From assembly GCA_001790315.1 (NCBI GenBank), contig MGCE01000018.1, positions 8,095 to 22,100 on the forward strand: a stretch of 14,006 nucleotides of DNA, given 5' to 3'. This stretch comes from Candidatus Rokubacteria bacterium RIFCSPLOWO2_02_FULL_72_37 (lineage in GTDB: Bacteria > Methylomirabilota > Methylomirabilia > Rokubacteriales > CSP1-6). Positions within the stretch are counted from its first letter, which is position 1. The number at the start of each line of letters is the position of its first letter. The notes under the pieces were generated by a model. It was not told where the DNA came from. It worked only from the letters and a program-made list of their open reading frames with translations, and did not search any database. The translations under genes were made by a program, and so were the position numbers. This document shows positions 5,848-14,006 of the stretch, piece by piece.

Positions 5848-8628
5848 ATGGCGAGCGATCGCATCGTCGTCCGGGGCGCGCGCGAGCACAACCTCAAGAA
5901 CATCGACCTCGAGATCCCGCGCGACCAGCTCGTCGTCATCACCGGACTGTCGGGCTCGGGCAAGTCGTCGCTCGCGTTCGACACGATTTACGCGGAAGGC
6001 CAGCGTCGGTACGTCGAGTCGCTCTCGGCGTACGCCCGGCAGTTCCTCGAGCAGATGGAGAAGCCCGAGGTCGATTCGATCGAGGGGCTCTCGCCGGCGA
6101 TCTCGATCGAGCAGAAGACCACGTCGAAGAACCCGCGCTCGACCGTCGGCACCGTCACGGAGATCCACGACTACCTGCGCGTGCTCTTCGCGCGCATCGG
6201 CGTCCCGCACTGCCCGCGCTGCGGCCGCGTCATCTCGGCGCAGACGGTCCAGCAGATGGTGGACCGCGTCCTCGCGCAGGCGCCCGGCACGCGCCTGCTG
6301 ATCCTCGCCCCCGCCGTGCGCGGGCGGAAGGGGGAGTACAAGAAGTTCTTCTTCGATCTCCAGCGGCAGGGGTACACGCGCGTCCGCGTCAACGGCGCCG
6401 TCCGGGAGCTCGGCGAGGAGATCGAGCTCGACAAGAAGCGCAAGCACACCATCGAGGTCGTCGTGGACCGCCTCGTGGTGCGCGAGAACCTCGGGGCCCG
6501 GCTTGCCGACTCGCTCGAGACGGCGCTGCGCCTGGCCGACGGCGTGGTCCTCGTCGAGGCGGCGGGGGAGTCGACGACGCCGATGCTCTTCGCCGAGCGG
6601 CTCGCGTGCGCCGAGTGCGGCGTCTCGCTGCCCGAGGTGTCGCCGCGGATGTTCTCGTTCAACAACCCGTACGGCGCCTGCCCCGACTGTGGCGGCCTCG
6701 GCACGCGGGAAGAGATCGACCCGGAACGGCTCGTGCCGAACGCGGCGCGCTCGCTCCGCGCAGGCGCCCTGGCGCCGTGGGCCGGGCGCGAGACCACGTA
6801 CTTCCGGCAGACGCTCCAGGTGCTCGCGCGCCGCCACCGCTTCTCGCTCGACGCGCCGTGGTCCCAGCTCCGAAAGGCCGTGCGCGACGTCATCCTCCAC
6901 GGCGAGCGCGACGGGGGCTTCGAGGGCGTCGTCGCGACGCTCGAGCGGCGCTACCGGGAGACGACCTCCGAGGAGACGCGCGCGGAGATCGAGCAGTTCA
7001 TGACCGAGCGACCGTGCCCGGCGTGCGGGGGCGCGCGGCTGCGCGGCGAGTCGCTCGGGTTCAGGATCGCCGGCCGCTCGATCGCCGACGTGGGGCGCGA
7101 CACGATCAAGCAGGCGGCGGCGTTCTTCGACACGCTCACGCTCGGCGAGCGCGAGGCGGCGATCGGGCGACGGGTGCTGAAGGAGATCCGCGAGCGCCTC
7201 GGTTTCCTGCTCAACGTCGGGCTCGACTACCTGACGCTCGATCGGCCGGCGGGCACGCTGTCGGGCGGCGAGGGGCAGCGCATCCGGCTCGCGACGCAGA
7301 TCGGCTCGAGCCTCGTCGGGGTCCTGTACATCCTCGACGAGCCGTCGATCGGGCTCCACCAGCGCGACAACCGCCGGCTCCTCGAGACCCTCAAGCGCCT
7401 GCGGGACCTGGGCAACACCGTCCTCGTGGTCGAGCACGACGAGGAGACGATGCGCGCGGCCGACTACGTCGTCGACCTGGGCCCGGGTGCGGGCGAGCTC
7501 GGCGGACACGTCGTCGCCGTCGGGACGCCGGACGAGATCATCGCGAACCCGGCGTCGCTGACCGGGAGGTACCTCGCCCGCGACCTGGCCATCCCCGTGC
7601 CGGCGGCGCGCCGCACGGGGAGCGGCCGCTTCATCACCATCCACAATCCGCGCGAGCACAACCTGAAAGGCATGGCGACCCGGATCCCGCTCGGGACTTT
7701 CACGTGCGTCACGGGCGTGTCGGGCTCGGGCAAGTCCACGCTCGTCAACGACATCCTCTATCGCGCGCTCGCGCAGATGCTCCATCGGGCGCAGGAGCGC
7801 CCGGGGGCCCACGACCGCGTCGAGGGCGCCCAGCACGTCGACAAGGTCGTGGACATCGACCAGTCGCCGATCGGGCGCACGCCGCGCTCCAATCCCGCGA
7901 CGTACACGGGCGTCTTCACGTTCATCCGCACCCTCTTCGCGCGAACGCCCGAGGCGCGCATGCGGGGCTACCAGCCGGGTCGGTTCTCGTTCAACGTGAA
8001 GGGGGGTCGCTGCGAGGCCTGCCAGGGCGACGGGCTCGTCAAGATCGAGATGCACTTCCTGCCCGACGTCTACGTGACGTGCGACGTGTGCAAGGCGCGC
8101 CGGTACAACCGGGAAACGCTCGACGTCCACTACAAGGGCCGGAGCATCGCGGATGTGCTCGCGATGACGGTCCGCGAAGCGCTCGGGTTCTTCGATGCGG
8201 TGCCCGTGATCAAGACGAAGCTCGCGACGCTCGACGACGTGGGCCTCGACTACATCCGGCTCGGCCAGTCGGCCACGACGCTGTCGGGCGGCGAGGCCCA
8301 GCGCGTGAAGCTGGCGACCGAGCTGTCGCGCCGCGCCACCGGGCGGACGCTGTACATCCTGGACGAGCCGACGACCGGGCTGCACTTCGCGGACATCCAG
8401 CGTCTGCTGGACGTGCTGAACCGTCTCGTGGACCAGGGCAATACCGTCGTGATCATCGAGCACAACCTGGACGTGGTCAAGACGGCGGACTGGATCATCG
8501 ACCTCGGCCCCGAGGGTGGTGACGAGGGGGGGCGCGTCGTCGCGACCGGGACGCCCGAGACGCTGGCGGGCCAGGCGGACCGCTCGTACACGGGCCTGTT
8601 CCTCGGACCCCTGCTCCGCGGCGCGTGA
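5848..8628 (+). CDS. uvrA: Excinuclease ABC subunit A (UvrA)
   Basis: UvrA is the damage-recognition ATPase of nucleotide excision repair; as a dimer it loads UvrB at DNA lesions. The 926-residue protein is close to the usual 940 and looks complete. Walker A of the first ABC module is GLSGSGKS (33-40), its signature LSGGE is at 471-475 and Walker B LYILDEP at 493-499. The second module has GVSGSGKS (623-630), LSGGEAQ from 812 and LDEP (838-841). Cysteine pairs of the zinc modules are CPRC (122-125), CAEC (254-257), CPDC (278-281) and CPAC (390-393), plus the long C-terminal finger CEAC (722-725) and CDVC (745-748) with the standard 19-residue spacing. I chose the ATG at 5848 because MASDRIVVRGAREHNLKNID matches the family N-terminus and the longer open frame upstream lies inside the membrane-protein gene. 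It sits 16 nt after that gene and 3 nt before pyk. Confidence 0.98.
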   Translation: MASDRIVVRGAREHNLKNIDLEIPRDQLVVITGLSGSGKSSLAFDTIYAEGQRRYVESLSAYARQFLEQMEKPEVDSIEGLSPAISIEQKTTSKNPRSTVGTVTEIHDYLRVLFARIGVPHCPRCGRVISAQTVQQMVDRVLAQAPGTRLLILAPAVRGRKGEYKKFFFDLQRQGYTRVRVNGAVRELGEEIELDKKRKHTIEVVVDRLVVRENLGARLADSLETALRLADGVVLVEAAGESTTPMLFAERLACAECGVSLPEVSPRMFSFNNPYGACPDCGGLGTREEIDPERLVPNAARSLRAGALAPWAGRETTYFRQTLQVLARRHRFSLDAPWSQLRKAVRDVILHGERDGGFEGVVATLERRYRETTSEETRAEIEQFMTERPCPACGGARLRGESLGFRIAGRSIADVGRDTIKQAAAFFDTLTLGEREAAIGRRVLKEIRERLGFLLNVGLDYLTLDRPAGTLSGGEGQRIRLATQIGSSLVGVLYILDEPSIGLHQRDNRRLLETLKRLRDLGNTVLVVEHDEETMRAADYVVDLGPGAGELGGHVVAVGTPDEIIANPASLTGRYLARDLAIPVPAARRTGSGRFITIHNPREHNLKGMATRIPLGTFTCVTGVSGSGKSTLVNDILYRALAQMLHRAQERPGAHDRVEGAQHVDKVVDIDQSPIGRTPRSNPATYTGVFTFIRTLFARTPEARMRGYQPGRFSFNVKGGRCEACQGDGLVKIEMHFLPDVYVTCDVCKARRYNRETLDVHYKGRSIADVLAMTVREALGFFDAVPVIKTKLATLDDVGLDYIRLGQSATTLSGGEAQRVKLATELSRRATGRTLYILDEPTTGLHFADIQRLLDVLNRLVDQGNTVVIIEHNLDVVKTADWIIDLGPEGGDEGGRVVATGTPETLAGQADRSYTGLFLGPLLRGA

Positions 8629-8631
8629 GGC

Positions 8632-10059
8632 ATGCGCCGCACCAAGGTGGTCTGCACCATCGGGCCCGCGAGCGGGAGCCGGGAGCAACTCGACCGGCTC
8701 GTGGCCGCCGGCATGGACGTCGCCCGCGTGAACTTCTCGCACGGCACGCACGCCGAGCACGCGGGCGTCATCGGGCGGATCCGCGAGGGCGAGGCGCGGT
8801 GGGGGCGGCCCGTCGCGATCCTCCAGGACCTGCAGGGGCCGAAGGTGCGGCTGGGAACGTTCGGCGCCGCCGGCGGCGTACGCGTCGACCTCGAGCAGGG
8901 ACGCGCGTTCACGCTGTGCGCCCGTCCCGTGGCCGGCAGCGCCGAGCGCGCCTCGATCACGCATCCCGAGTATCTGCGCCGGCTCGGTCCCGGCGACGAG
9001 GTCTGGATGGACGACGGGATGATCCAGCTCCGGGTCGAGGCCGCGTCCGCCGACGAGGTCCGCTGCCGCGTGGTCGTGGGCGGGCGCATCAGCGACCACA
9101 AGGGCGTCTCGTTCCCGCGCGTCGAGCTGCCGATGTCCTGTCTCACCGACAAGGACCGAGGCGATCTGCGCTTCGGCATCGCCCACGGCGTCGACTTCGT
9201 CGCCGTCTCGTTCGTGCGCTCGGCGTCGGACGTCGAGGAGGTCCGTGCGTTCCTCAAGAGTCAAGGGGCCGAGCTCCCGCTGGTGGCCAAGCTCGAGCGC
9301 CACGAGATCATCGCCAATTTGGCCGGCATTCTCGCGCTCGTGGACGCGGTCATGGTGGCGCGGGGCGATCTGGGTGTGGACGTGCCGCTCGAGGACGTGC
9401 CACATTTACAGAAGGAAATCATCCGCCAGGCCCGGCGCGCGAAGATCCCGGTGATCGTCGCGACCCAGATGCTCGAGTCGATGGTCACGCACCTGCGGCC
9501 GACACGGGCGGAGGTCTCCGACGTGGCGACGGCGATCTTCGATGGCAGCGACGCGATCATGCTGTCCGCGGAGACGGCGACCGGCCGCTATCCCGCCGAG
9601 GCGGTAGAGGTGATGGCGCGGATCGCGGAGCGCGCCGAGCAGGCGGTGCTCGAGGCGGAGCCCCGCCGCCGCACCGACCGGGGGACCGGCTTTCCCGAGG
9701 CGATCGCCGACGCGGCGGCGACCGCGGCCCGCACGCTCAACGCGCGCGCGGTCGTGGCGTTCACCGAGTCCGGGTTCTCGGCGCGGCTGATCTCCGGCGA
9801 GCGCCCGGTCGTGCCGATCATCGCGCTGACGCCCTCGCCCGCGGTCCGTCGCCGGCTCGCGCTCTCGTGGGGGGTGTCCTCGCGGCTGATCCGGAAGGTG
9901 GAGACGACCGACGAGATGCTGGAGGAAGTCGAAGCGACGCTGCTCGGCGACGGGACCGTGCGTCCCGGGGACGTGCTCGTGATCATCTCGGGCTCGCCCA
10001 TGTGGGTCGCCGGCACCACGAACCTCTTGAAGCTCCACCACGTTGGCGCGCGCCACTGA
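8632..10059 (+). CDS. pyk: Pyruvate kinase (K+-independent sequence type)
   Basis: This glycolytic enzyme converts phosphoenolpyruvate and ADP to pyruvate and ATP in the cytoplasm. At 475 residues it is full length: TKVVCTIGPAS (4-14), NFSHG (34-38), a lid-like B domain in about 75-165, catalytic lysine K220 in AKLER, the metal-binding ARGD (243-246), TQMLESM (278-284) and the AEVSDVATAIFDGSDAIMLSAETA stretch, then a C-terminal regulatory domain. In the active site DLQGPKVRLG (66-75) has Leu, Gln, Lys and Leu at the positions equal to 113, 114, 117 and 120 of rabbit muscle enzyme. That is the combination of potassium-independent pyruvate kinases, as in E. coli PykA rather than PykF. It starts 3 nt after the uvrA stop, with only a GAGG directly before the ATG, so it is probably made by coupled re-initiation. 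Confidence 0.97.
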   Translation: MRRTKVVCTIGPASGSREQLDRLVAAGMDVARVNFSHGTHAEHAGVIGRIREGEARWGRPVAILQDLQGPKVRLGTFGAAGGVRVDLEQGRAFTLCARPVAGSAERASITHPEYLRRLGPGDEVWMDDGMIQLRVEAASADEVRCRVVVGGRISDHKGVSFPRVELPMSCLTDKDRGDLRFGIAHGVDFVAVSFVRSASDVEEVRAFLKSQGAELPLVAKLERHEIIANLAGILALVDAVMVARGDLGVDVPLEDVPHLQKEIIRQARRAKIPVIVATQMLESMVTHLRPTRAEVSDVATAIFDGSDAIMLSAETATGRYPAEAVEVMARIAERAEQAVLEAEPRRRTDRGTGFPEAIADAAATAARTLNARAVVAFTESGFSARLISGERPVVPIIALTPSPAVRRRLALSWGVSSRLIRKVETTDEMLEEVEATLLGDGTVRPGDVLVIISGSPMWVAGTTNLLKLHHVGARH

Positions 10060-10066
10060 GCCGCCG

Positions 10067-13000
10067 GTGACACGCGAGCGGATGCTCGAGACCCTCGCGC
10101 GCCTGGCGCAGCACCTGACGACCACCCTCTCGCCGGACGAGCTGGGCGACCGGATCGTCGGCGCCGCGCGCGACCTGTTCGGCCCGGTCGTCGCGCGGCT
10201 CTGGCTCGTGACCGGGGAGGGCGAGCACGTCGCGCTCCATGCCACGGCGGGCGCCCCGGCGGCGGCCGGCGACACGCGGCTCTCGCTGGCGAGCCCGCTG
10301 GTCGCGGAGGTGGCGGCCGCCGCGGCGCCGATCTCGATCGCCGACGTGGCCCGCGACCCGCGGACGCGGGACGTGCCGGCGCTCCGGTGCGAGGGCGTCG
10401 TGTCGCTCGCCGTCGCGCCGCTCCGTGCCGGCGACCGACCCGTCGGCGCGCTCAGCGTCGGCTGGGCCGAGGCCCACGCGCCCGCGCCCGAGGAGCTCGA
10501 CCTGCTCCAGTCGCTCGCCGACTTCGCGGCGCCGGCCGTCAACAACGCGTACCTGTTCGCCGACGAGCAGGCCCGCCGCGCGTACCTCGCCACGGTCCTG
10601 GAGATCAACAAGAAGATCGGACGACTCACGCCCACCGATGCGCTGCTCGCGTCGATCGCCGAGGAGGCGGCGCGGCTCGTGGGCGTGGACAACGTGGGCT
10701 TCCGCCTCCTCGAGGGCGACGACCTCGTGCTCGCCGGCCTCGCCGGCCTTGCGGGGGAGACGATGCTGCGGCCCCGGCTGAAGGTCGGGGAGAGCCTGAG
10801 CGGCAAGGTCGTCGCCGCCGGGCGGACGCTCGCCATCGAGATCGAGACCGCCCAGGACCTCGTCCCGGAGCACCTCGCGGCGGACCGACGCCTCGGGTAC
10901 ACGTGGTTCCTCGGTGTGCCGCTGCAGCTCGGCGACCGGACGATCGGGGTGCTCACCTTCCGCGCGCGCCGCGCCTTCACGCCCCGCGAGGTCGAGCTGG
11001 CCGAGGTCTTCGCCGGCCAGGCCGCGATCGCGCTCGAGCACGCGCGCCTGCAGGCCGCGACGAGCCGCCGGCTCGAGGAGACCCGCGCGCTCCTCGAGGT
11101 CGTCGAGATCCTCAACTCCACGCTCGACTCGAAGCGGCTGTTCAAGCGCGTGGCGATCAAGATCGCGCAGGTGTGTCGCGTCGACCGCTGCTCGCTCGAG
11201 CTGTGGGCGGGTGACCAGGTGACGCCGCTCATGTCGCAGTACGCGGACGGGCGGAGGGCTCCGGACCTGTGGGAGGCGTTCCAGCGGATCGGCGCACGAC
11301 GCCTGCGTGAGGTCCCCGCGAACGTCCGGGCGATCGAGACACGACGCCCGGTCGTGATCGAGGACACCGCCGCGACCGACCTCCTGCCGCGGGACTGGGT
11401 CGACGTCTTCGGGATGAAGGCGAGCCTCGTCGTGCCGATGATCCGCCAGGACCAGGTCATCGGCGTGATGACGCTCGACCGGTGCGACCAGGCCACGCGC
11501 TTCGAGGCGTGGCAGATCGACCTGGCGGCGACGATCGCCGGCCAGCTCGCCCTGTCCCTCGAGAACACACGACTGTACGCCGAGGCGCAGGAGCGGTTGC
11601 GCGAGACGACGACGCTCCTGAACGTCGGCCGGATCCTCGCGGAGCGCGGCGCGACCCAGGAGCTGATGCGGCGCGTCGCGCGCGAGGTCGCGCGCGCCCT
11701 CGGCGCGGACATGGTGGGCGCCTACTTCGCCGACGCCGGGACGCGGCAGCTCGTGCCGCTCTGCGGCTATCGCGTCCCGAGGGCGCTGCTCTCCACGTTC
11801 ATGAGTCGGCCCATCGTGCCGGAGCGGATGCCGCTGCTGCTCCCCGCGTGGCGCGGAGGCCATCCGGTCGCGAGCCCGGACCCGCAGAACGATCCACGGT
11901 TCGACGCCGAGTGGGGGCGGGGACTGCCTCCGCACTCGGTCCTCTTCGCCTCGGCCAGCGCGCATCGGGAGCCGATCGGCGCGCTCTTCGCGGTCTGGTG
12001 GCGCACGGGGCGCGAGTTCCAGCCCGCCGAGTTCCGGCTCCTCGAGGCGATCGCCGCCCAGGTCGGCCTCGCGATCGAGAACGCGGAGCTCGCACGCCGG
12101 ACGCAGCGCAAGCTGCACGAGACGGAGACGCTGCTCTCGGTGAGTCGCGCGCTCTCGACGACGCTCGATCGCGAAGCCCTCATGCGGCATTTCCTCGCGC
12201 GGGTCGTGGCCGCCGTCGATGCGGACTGCGCCGGAGTCTGGCTCCGCGAGAGCGGGGGGGAATGGCTCGAGCCCGTCGCCGACGAGCGCGTGCCCGAGGA
12301 GCGGCGCGAGGGGCTGCGCCGGGTGCGGCTCTCGCTGCTCCGCCACGGGTATTGCGTGGAGGCTGCGCGGGCGCGCCGTCCGGTGGCGACCCGCCGGATC
12401 GGCGACGAGCGGCGGGACGCGGACCCGCTCGGCGCGGCGCTCGCGCACCGGAGCCAGCTCTTCGTCCCGATCGTGGTGAAGGAGCAGATCCTCGGCGGCT
12501 TCGGGCTCATCTGGTTCGAACAGGCCCGTGAGTTCTCCGAGGACGAGCTCGCGCTGATGGAAGCGGTCGCCAACCAGGCAGCGGTCGCGCTCGAGCACGC
12601 GCGCCTGTTCGCGCAGAATCACCGCCAGGTCGAGGAGCTGTCGGTCCTGCACGATCTGTCGCGCGCCGTCACGGGCCAGCTCGACCGGGCGGCGCTGCTC
12701 GACGCCATCCGCGCGCACGTGGGGCGGGTGCTGGACGACCGGAACATCGTCGTCGCGCTCCGTGACGCGGAGCCCGGTGGCGTCGAGATCGCGCTCCGGA
12801 TCACGGACGGCGCCGAGGACCGGCAGCCGCCGCTGCGCTACGCGCGCTCGGTCGGGTTGATGTCGGTGGTCCTCGCGACGGGACGGGCCATCCGCACGAG
12901 CGACTACCTGGGCGAGTGCGCGCGCCGCGGCGTGGACCCGGTCGGCTTCTCGGCCCACCTCACGCACTGGATGGGTGTGCCGATGGCGGCGGGCGAGGAC

Positions 13001-14006
13001 GTGCTGGGGGTCATCGTGCTGCGGGGCAACGCGCGCCAGTTCGGCGAGGCCGACGAGCGGCTGCTCGCCAACATCGGCCACCTCGCCGCGCTCGCCCTGC
13101 GCAGCGCCGGGCTCTTCGAGGAGCGGGCGCGCGCGTACGGCGCGCTCGCGGCGGCGCAGGATCAGCTGGTGCGGACGGAGAAGCTGCGCGCCCTGGGCGA
13201 GATGGCCTCGGGCATCGCGCACGACTTCAACAACCTGCTCGCGTCGATTCTCGGCCGCGCCCAGCTCCTGCTCCAGCGCGTCCAGAGCCCGCAGCTCCGG
13301 CAGTGGCTTCAGGTGATCGAGCAGGCGTCGCTCGACGGCGCGCAGACGGTGCGGCGCCTGCAGGAGTTCACGCGCATCCGGCGCGACATCCCGTTCGTGC
13401 GGGTCGACCTGAACGACGTGATCCGCGGTGCGCTCGAGATCACGCAGTCGCGATGGCGCGATGAGGCGCAGAGCCGGAGCGTCGTCATCGAGGTGTGTCC
13501 CGTGCTCGGCGCCCTGCCGCCGATCGCCGGGGACGCCGCCGAGCTGCGCGAGGCGTTCACGAACCTGATCCTCAACGCGATCGACGCGATGCCGGACGGC
13601 GGCGTCCTCACCGTCACGACCGCCGCGGGAGGCGACGGCGAGGTCGTGGCGAGCATCGCCGACAGCGGTGTCGGCATCCCGGAGGGTGTCCGGGAGCGGA
13701 TCTTCGATCCTTTCTTCACGACCAAGGGGCTGCAGGGTACGGGACTCGGCCTGGCGATGACCTACGGGATCCTCGCGCGCCACAACGCGCGGATCGAGGT
13801 GGACAGTGCCGAGGGGCGCGGGACCACGTTCCGGCTGACCTTCCGGGCCGCGGGCGACGTGGACGCGCGGACGCAGTCCGAGCCCGCCGCCGCTGCGCGG
13901 ACGGCGGCCTCGTCCCTGCGGTGCCTCGTGGTTGACGACGAGGTGCCGGTGGGCGCGATGCTCGGCGACGTCCTCGAGTCCGGCGGGCATCGCGCCGTCG
14001 TGCTGA
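10067..14006 (+). CDS. Hybrid sensor histidine kinase with six tandem GAF domains (partial, runs off window end)
   Basis: An open frame of at least 1313 residues with no predicted membrane segment. Six GAF domains follow one another (about 20-160, 185-325, 350-500, 520-672, 695-845, 865-1019), each closing with a helix such as AIALEHARL or LALSLENTRL and joined by short helical linkers. The kinase core follows: H-box GIAHDFNN with phospho-acceptor H1052, N-box NLILNAIDAM (1166-1175), G1 DSGVGIP (1199-1205), F-box IFDPFFTTKG and G2 GTGLGLAM (1224-1231). After an Ala-rich linker a receiver domain begins (LVVDDE, acidic D1290 and D1291) and is cut off before its phospho-acceptor aspartate. The protein should sense a cytoplasmic small molecule or redox state through its GAF domains and pass phosphate from His to Asp. 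Possible starts are GTG 10067 (chosen; 7 nt after pyk), ATG 10082 and TTG 10043 overlapping pyk; none has a strong Shine-Dalgarno. I see no obvious bilin-binding or heme motif. Confidence 0.92.
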   Translation, partial: MTRERMLETLARLAQHLTTTLSPDELGDRIVGAARDLFGPVVARLWLVTGEGEHVALHATAGAPAAAGDTRLSLASPLVAEVAAAAAPISIADVARDPRTRDVPALRCEGVVSLAVAPLRAGDRPVGALSVGWAEAHAPAPEELDLLQSLADFAAPAVNNAYLFADEQARRAYLATVLEINKKIGRLTPTDALLASIAEEAARLVGVDNVGFRLLEGDDLVLAGLAGLAGETMLRPRLKVGESLSGKVVAAGRTLAIEIETAQDLVPEHLAADRRLGYTWFLGVPLQLGDRTIGVLTFRARRAFTPREVELAEVFAGQAAIALEHARLQAATSRRLEETRALLEVVEILNSTLDSKRLFKRVAIKIAQVCRVDRCSLELWAGDQVTPLMSQYADGRRAPDLWEAFQRIGARRLREVPANVRAIETRRPVVIEDTAATDLLPRDWVDVFGMKASLVVPMIRQDQVIGVMTLDRCDQATRFEAWQIDLAATIAGQLALSLENTRLYAEAQERLRETTTLLNVGRILAERGATQELMRRVAREVARALGADMVGAYFADAGTRQLVPLCGYRVPRALLSTFMSRPIVPERMPLLLPAWRGGHPVASPDPQNDPRFDAEWGRGLPPHSVLFASASAHREPIGALFAVWWRTGREFQPAEFRLLEAIAAQVGLAIENAELARRTQRKLHETETLLSVSRALSTTLDREALMRHFLARVVAAVDADCAGVWLRESGGEWLEPVADERVPEERREGLRRVRLSLLRHGYCVEAARARRPVATRRIGDERRDADPLGAALAHRSQLFVPIVVKEQILGGFGLIWFEQAREFSEDELALMEAVANQAAVALEHARLFAQNHRQVEELSVLHDLSRAVTGQLDRAALLDAIRAHVGRVLDDRNIVVALRDAEPGGVEIALRITDGAEDRQPPLRYARSVGLMSVVLATGRAIRTSDYLGECARRGVDPVGFSAHLTHWMGVPMAAGEDVLGVIVLRGNARQFGEADERLLANIGHLAALALRSAGLFEERARAYGALAAAQDQLVRTEKLRALGEMASGIAHDFNNLLASILGRAQLLLQRVQSPQLRQWLQVIEQASLDGAQTVRRLQEFTRIRRDIPFVRVDLNDVIRGALEITQSRWRDEAQSRSVVIEVCPVLGALPPIAGDAAELREAFTNLILNAIDAMPDGGVLTVTTAAGGDGEVVASIADSGVGIPEGVRERIFDPFFTTKGLQGTGLGLAMTYGILARHNARIEVDSAEGRGTTFRLTFRAAGDVDARTQSEPAAAARTAASSLRCLVVDDEVPVGAMLGDVLESGGHRAVVL

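Noticed and set aside
8598..8634. Possible terminator between uvrA and pyk
   Set aside because: The gap is 3 nt, there is no T-run and no convincing hairpin, so read-through is expected.
5263..9405. A 1380-codon open frame on the minus strand opposite the membrane protein, uvrA and pyk
   Set aside because: It spans three real plus-strand genes and their boundaries and is highly charged and repetitive in composition with no recognisable domain; it is a composition shadow.
10731..10755. Short tandem repeat coding for Leu-Ala-Gly three times
   Set aside because: It is a two-copy 9-bp repeat plus a diverged third copy inside GAF2. It is too short to carry meaning beyond local GC-rich codon repetition.
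9983..13990. A 1335-codon open frame on the minus strand opposite the sensor kinase
   Set aside because: The plus strand encodes clear GAF, HisKA, HATPase and receiver motifs through the whole span. The antisense frame is rich in Arg, Glu, Asp, His and Val with no domain, and crosses into the end of pyk. Long antisense frames are expected in GC-rich genes with few A/T third positions.

Overview
The window is a GC-rich piece of bacterial chromosome, with G or C at most third codon positions. It is packed with two divergent gene blocks that meet at a single intergenic gap (about 4116-4205). I see no insertion sequences, phage genes, tRNA/rRNA genes, CRISPR arrays or obvious terminators. The gene content (acyl-AMP ligase, PIG-L deacetylase, M28 peptidase with PDZ, long multi-GAF hybrid kinase) and base composition would suit an environmental lineage such as Methylomirabilota/Rokubacteria or a myxobacterium/deltaproteobacterium-like organism. 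That placement is inference only; there is no phylogenetic marker I can place by eye.

Left block, minus strand (4115 down to 1): a tight four-gene unit. It runs from a PIG-L/LmbE-family zinc deacetylase (3417-4115), through an exported M28 metallopeptidase with a C-terminal PDZ domain (1651-3399) and a fatty-acyl-AMP-ligase-like adenylating enzyme (30-1628), to the first nine codons of a further gene (1-28). The start of that last gene looks like a luciferase-like (LLM) flavin/F420 oxidoreductase. Gaps between genes are 17, 22 and 1 nt, so co-transcription is likely. Together the genes could deacetylate a sugar or amine, activate a carboxylic acid as an acyl-adenylate, and perform a flavin-type oxidation; the peptidase acts outside the cytoplasm. 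The product is unknown.

Right block, plus strand (4200 to beyond 14006): a polytopic membrane protein of unknown function with a central soluble beta-rich domain (4200-5831), uvrA (5848-8628), a pyruvate kinase of the potassium-independent sequence type (8632-10059), and a very long cytoplasmic hybrid sensor histidine kinase with six tandem GAF domains (10067 to the window edge). The kinase is cut off inside its C-terminal receiver domain. Gaps are 16, 3 and 7 nt. A perfect TATAAT box lies only 6 nt before the first possible start of the membrane protein, and uvrA has a candidate promoter ending 10 nt before its ATG. Both therefore look like leaderless or near-leaderless transcripts.

The most interesting items are the six-GAF hybrid kinase joined to uvrA-pyk, the unrecognised membrane protein at the head of that unit, the possible small-molecule pathway on the minus strand, and the promoter/operator architecture of the divergent gap. 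I found no clear evidence of a wholly new system.
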